DNA of 29,627 nt from Pseudonocardiales bacterium (GTDB lineage Bacteria > Actinomycetota > Actinomycetes > Mycobacteriales > Jatrophihabitantaceae), in contig JAVEEO010000125.1 in the NCBI GenBank assembly GCA_030840415.1, forward strand, positions 1-29,627, in the 5' to 3' direction. This document shows positions 27,097 to 29,627 of the stretch, one piece after another. The notes beneath the pieces are model-generated. The model was not told where the DNA came from, did no database searches, and worked only from the letters and a program-made list of their open reading frames with translations. A program made the position numbers and the translations under genes. Within the stretch, counting starts at the first letter, position 1, and the number at the start of each line of letters is the position of its first letter.

Positions 27097-28235
27097 CCAG
27101 CCCCCTGACCGAGGCCCCGAGTTCGCTGGCGGCCGCCCGCGCCCTGCTGGTCCGCCATCCGATCATCGACGGGCACAACGACCTGCCGTTCGAACTGCGG
27201 GAACTGGTCAACTACGACCTGGACGCCTACGACATCGGCCAGCGGCAGAGCCGGACCCACACCGACCTGGTGCGGCTGGCCGAGGGCGGCGTCGGCGCGC
27301 AGTTCTGGTCGGTGTTCGTGCCCGCCGGCTGGGCCCGCGAGCGGGCGGTCACGGCCACCTTCGAGCAAATCGACGTGGTGCGCCGGATCGTGGCGCGCTA
27401 TCCGGACCGGACGGTGCTGGCCGACACCGCCGACGACGTCCGGCAGGCCTGGCGGCAGGGCAAGCTGGCCAGCCTGATGGGTGCCGAGGGCGGTCATTCC
27501 ATCGACTGCTCGCTGGCGGTGCTGCGGGCGATGTGCAGCCTGGGCGTGAAGTACCTGACGCTGACCCACAACGACAACGTGCCCTGGGCGGACTCGGCCA
27601 CCGACGAGCCGGTGCTGGGCGGGCTGAACGATTTCGGCCGCGAGGTGGTCGCCGAGCTGAACCGGCTGGGCATGCTGGTGGACCTGTCACACGTCTCGGC
27701 CGACACCATGCGCGACGCGCTGGCGGTGACCAGCGCACCGGTGATCTTCAGCCACTCCTCGGCGCGGGCGGTCTGCGACCACGTGCGCAACGTCCCGGAC
27801 GACGTGCTGAGCACGCTGGCTGGCAACGGCGGCGTCTGCATGGTGACCTTCGTGCCGTACTTCGTCAGCGAGGAGTGCCGGGCCTTCGAGGCCGAAGTGA
27901 GTGCGGAGATGGCCGAGCGTGGCGAGAACCTGCGGGACTGGCAGGCCCGGATGGCGGCCGTCGCGCGCTACGAGGCCAGCGGCCGGCCGCGGCCGGCGGC
28001 GAGCATCGCCCAGGTCGCCGATCACATCGAGCACGTGCGCGAGGTCGCCGGCCTCGCGCACGTCGGCCTGGGTGGCGACTACGACGGCTGCGACCGCTTA
28101 CCGGTCGGGCTCGAGGACGTCACCGGCTATCCGGCGCTGATCGCCGAACTGCTGGACCGGAAGTGGTCCGAGGCCGACCTCGCGGCACTGACCGGCCAGA
28201 ACCTGCTGCGGGTGCTGGGCGACGCCCACCGGTAA
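27093..28235 (+). CDS. Membrane-dipeptidase family (M19) dipeptidase
   Basis: This 380-residue zinc peptidase cleaves dipeptides, in this family often including D-amino-acid or other unusual dipeptides. The zinc and catalytic residues are visible: HxD in [10 protein letters not shown] (His28, Asp30), the bridging Glu in [11 protein letters not shown], one His in [12 protein letters not shown], another in [12 protein letters not shown], and the Asp in [15 protein letters not shown]. No signal peptide is present, unlike in the mammalian renal enzyme, so it acts in the cytoplasm. ATG 27093 overlaps the upstream stop (ATGA). Pairing with the metallo-hydrolase suggests joint breakdown of a peptide or lactam-like compound, but this is inference from gene order. 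Confidence 0.93.
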   Translation: MTSPLTEAPSSLAAARALLVRHPIIDGHNDLPFELRELVNYDLDAYDIGQRQSRTHTDLVRLAEGGVGAQFWSVFVPAGWARERAVTATFEQIDVVRRIVARYPDRTVLADTADDVRQAWRQGKLASLMGAEGGHSIDCSLAVLRAMCSLGVKYLTLTHNDNVPWADSATDEPVLGGLNDFGREVVAELNRLGMLVDLSHVSADTMRDALAVTSAPVIFSHSSARAVCDHVRNVPDDVLSTLAGNGGVCMVTFVPYFVSEECRAFEAEVSAEMAERGENLRDWQARMAAVARYEASGRPRPAASIAQVADHIEHVREVAGLAHVGLGGDYDGCDRLPVGLEDVTGYPALIAELLDRKWSEADLAALTGQNLLRVLGDAHR

Positions 28236-28249
28236 CGGGAGCGACCGCC

Positions 28250-28271
28250 GGCGGCCCTGTCGGCGGCCGCC
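28250..28271. terminator. Candidate terminator hairpin after the dipeptidase gene
   Basis: GGCGGCC (28250-28256) pairs with GGCCGCC (28265-28271) around an 8-base loop, 14 bases after the dipeptidase stop and between convergent genes. No T tract follows. Confidence 0.4.
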
Positions 28272-28279
28272 TAACGAGC

Positions 28280-28317
28280 GCCGGCAAGCCTAGCGGGCCG
28301 CCGGCAGGCCTAGCGGG
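28280..28317. repeat. Imperfect 18-base direct repeat at the 3' end of the EamA gene
   Basis: GCCGGCAAGCCTAGCGGG (28280-28297) and GCCGGCAGGCCTAGCGGG (28300-28317) differ at one base and are 20 bases apart start to start. The right copy holds the stop codon of the EamA gene (28310-28312), so the left copy looks like a duplicated gene end. Confidence 0.65.
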
Positions 28318-29317
28318 CGCTGGCGGCGTCGGCCCGACGCTGCTTCGCCGCGGCCCGCTTGGTGCCGGTCCGGCCCCAGGTGTTGACGATCACCACACCG
28401 GACAGCGCCACCAGGCCGCCCAGCAGCGACAGCACGGACGGCACCTCGTCGATGGTGAGCCAGGCAATCAGCACCGTGGTGGGGCCGCCGATGTAGAGGA
28501 AGCTGCCGGCCTTGGCCGCCGGGATCCGGGCCAGCACATAGGCCCAGGAGGCGTAGGCCAGCGCGGCCGGGAACACCCCGAGGAACACCACGATCCAGAT
28601 CGCCGAGGCGGGCGCACCGGCGACCTCCGAGGCGGTGTGCAGCCCGAACGGCACCATCAACACGGTGCCGATCCAGACCGCGACGGTGATCACCTGGATG
28701 GGGCTGTAGCGGGTCAGCAGCGGCTTCTGGGTGATGAAGAACAGGCTGAACGCGATGGCCGCGACCAGCAGCAGCAACGAAGCCGGCTCCAGCGCCACCT
28801 TCTTGCCCTCGCCGAAGAAGATCATCAGCGCGCCGGCGAAACCGATCCCCATCCCGACGAAGGCGAGCCTGGTGACCTTCTCCTTCAGGATGAACACGGC
28901 GAAGATGGCGGTGAACAGCGGCGCGGTCTGCACCAGGAAGGCTGCCGACCCGGCCTTGATGTACTGGGAGCCGAAGTTCAGGGTGAGGTTGTAGGTGGCG
29001 ACGCCGAACAGGCCGACCAGCCCGATCTGCGGCAGGTCCCGGCGCTTGGGCAGCGGCGTCCTGGTGGCCACCAGCATCCCGGCCAGCACGACCGAGGCGA
29101 TCAGGTAGCGGAACAGGGCGAGCGAGCCGGGCGAGAAGTGCCGGACCGCATCCCGGACCCCGACGAAGGCCGCCGACCAGGACAGGATGCTGAACGCCGC
29201 CGCCGCGATGGCCAGCGGCGACATCGTCTCACCGAGCGATCGGCGGTTCGAGCCTGCTGCCGGAACCTCGGTTGCCGGTACGGACGGGCCGCTGGCACTG
29301 CCGGTCACGCTGGACAT
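28310..29317 (-). CDS. EamA/DMT-family transporter
   Basis: This 335-residue inner-membrane protein has two EamA repeats with about ten hydrophobic helices. The first repeat starts at SPLAIAAAAFSILSWSAAFVG and includes FSPGSLALFRYLIASVVL and YIKAGSAAFLVQTAPLFTAIFA. The second includes PASLLLLVAAIAFSLFFITQ, PAALAYASWAYVLARIPAA and GGPTTVLIAWLTIDE. The drug/metabolite transporter superfamily exports amino acids, purines or other metabolites; the substrate is unknown. The first ~30 residues are polar, and the C-terminal tail is Lys/Arg-rich. ATG 29317 has AGGAG (29324-29328) 6 bases upstream and overlaps the previous stop by one base (TGATG), so translation is coupled to the upstream PPOX-family gene. 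Confidence 0.93.
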   Translation of the reverse strand: MSSVTGSASGPSVPATEVPAAGSNRRSLGETMSPLAIAAAAFSILSWSAAFVGVRDAVRHFSPGSLALFRYLIASVVLAGMLVATRTPLPKRRDLPQIGLVGLFGVATYNLTLNFGSQYIKAGSAAFLVQTAPLFTAIFAVFILKEKVTRLAFVGMGIGFAGALMIFFGEGKKVALEPASLLLLVAAIAFSLFFITQKPLLTRYSPIQVITVAVWIGTVLMVPFGLHTASEVAGAPASAIWIVVFLGVFPAALAYASWAYVLARIPAAKAGSFLYIGGPTTVLIAWLTIDEVPSVLSLLGGLVALSGVVIVNTWGRTGTKRAAAKQRRADAASAR

Positions 29318-29627
29318 CAGGTGCTCCTCTCGCCGTTACCGCTGGTCTCCTCGGCCGGCTGGCCGGGTCGCACCCCGTCATAGAGCGGCTTGGCCAGGTA
29401 GGGAGCCGGCGGCGGCTGGTAGCCGGGAGCCGGGCAGTATTCCGATTCCGCTACGAAGCGCATGCGGTGAACATATCGCTCACAGAGGTCATAGACCACT
29501 TCGCTGGTAACCGTGACCAGCACCAGCGCCCCGGGATCGGCGTCGGGATCGGGTTCGGCGACCTGGGCGGTGCCGTTGACGCGTAGCCGGTACTGCTCCT
29601 CGAAGTCGATGAAGAACAGTCCCACCC
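29317..29627 (-). CDS. PPOX-family (pyridoxamine 5'-phosphate oxidase-like) protein, C-terminal part
   Basis: The gene begins beyond the right edge; about 103 C-terminal residues are visible. VGLFFIDFEEQYRLRVNGTA is a typical beta-barrel strand pair of the PPOX split-barrel flavoprotein superfamily, and the later CERYVHRMRF resembles the NCPRYIH segment I recall from one branch of these proteins. The tail is Pro-rich (PAPGYQPPPAPYLAKP). Such proteins bind FMN or F420 and reduce or oxidise varied substrates; it is not PdxH, whose gene lies at 19388-20080. An internal GTG at the window edge could be misread as a start, but the strand would then lack the rest of its barrel. Its stop overlaps the EamA ATG. 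Confidence 0.65.
   Translation of the reverse strand, partial: VGLFFIDFEEQYRLRVNGTAQVAEPDPDADPGALVLVTVTSEVVYDLCERYVHRMRFVAESEYCPAPGYQPPPAPYLAKPLYDGVRPGQPAEETSGNGERST

Overview
The window is chromosomal DNA of a high-GC actinobacterium. The evidence is a GC content that looks close to 70%, the actinobacteria-specific division protein SepH, an actinobacterial-type phosphoserine aminotransferase, the short 'citrate synthase 2', a lon gene with an HspR-type HAIR operator, and many promoters in which a TAnnnT -10 box lies 6-8 bases before the start codon (leaderless style). The genus cannot be named safely from the sequence; a Frankiales/Jatrophihabitans-like or related soil actinobacterium would fit. 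No rRNA, tRNA, CRISPR array, insertion sequence or prophage was seen.

Layout. 1-1337: the end of an MFS exporter gene, translationally coupled to a SpoU/TrmH RNA methyltransferase. 1456-3291: a secreted gamma-glutamyltranspeptidase, followed by a strong terminator hairpin. 3358-4467 is a small accessory patch: a MazEF-like toxin-antitoxin pair with an 18-bp perfect palindromic operator, an 18-bp hairpin flanked by a duplicated 18-mer, and a frameshifted secreted SH3-like protein. 4546-6991: Lon protease with its HAIR site. 7083-11841 (minus strand): a heterodimeric ABC exporter with one degenerate ATP site, plus an MTHFR-like protein that lacks the catalytic Glu.

11939-21456 is a core-metabolism block: sepH and serC (minus strand), an unusual aldehyde dehydrogenase and a SnoaL/DUF4440-type protein (plus strand), an aldono-lactone oxidase-like flavoprotein and citrate synthase (minus strand), then pdxH coupled to a second MFS exporter gene (plus strand). 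SerC uses PLP, the product of PdxH, so the block joins serine/PLP and TCA-cycle functions.

21549-29627: a GT39-like membrane glycosyltransferase, an aldose-1-epimerase-like protein, a B3/B4-domain protein that appears to start at ATT, a class I DNA photolyase, a coupled metallo-beta-lactamase-fold hydrolase and M19 dipeptidase, and, on the minus strand, an EamA-type transporter coupled to the end of a PPOX-family gene that runs off the window.

The strongest leads are the toxin-antitoxin operator/promoter architecture, the neighbouring hairpin/duplication and frameshifted gene, several enzymes that keep the family fold but have changed catalytic residues (MTHFR-like, ALDH, lactone oxidase), and the probable ATT start. 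I found no clearly new multi-gene system.
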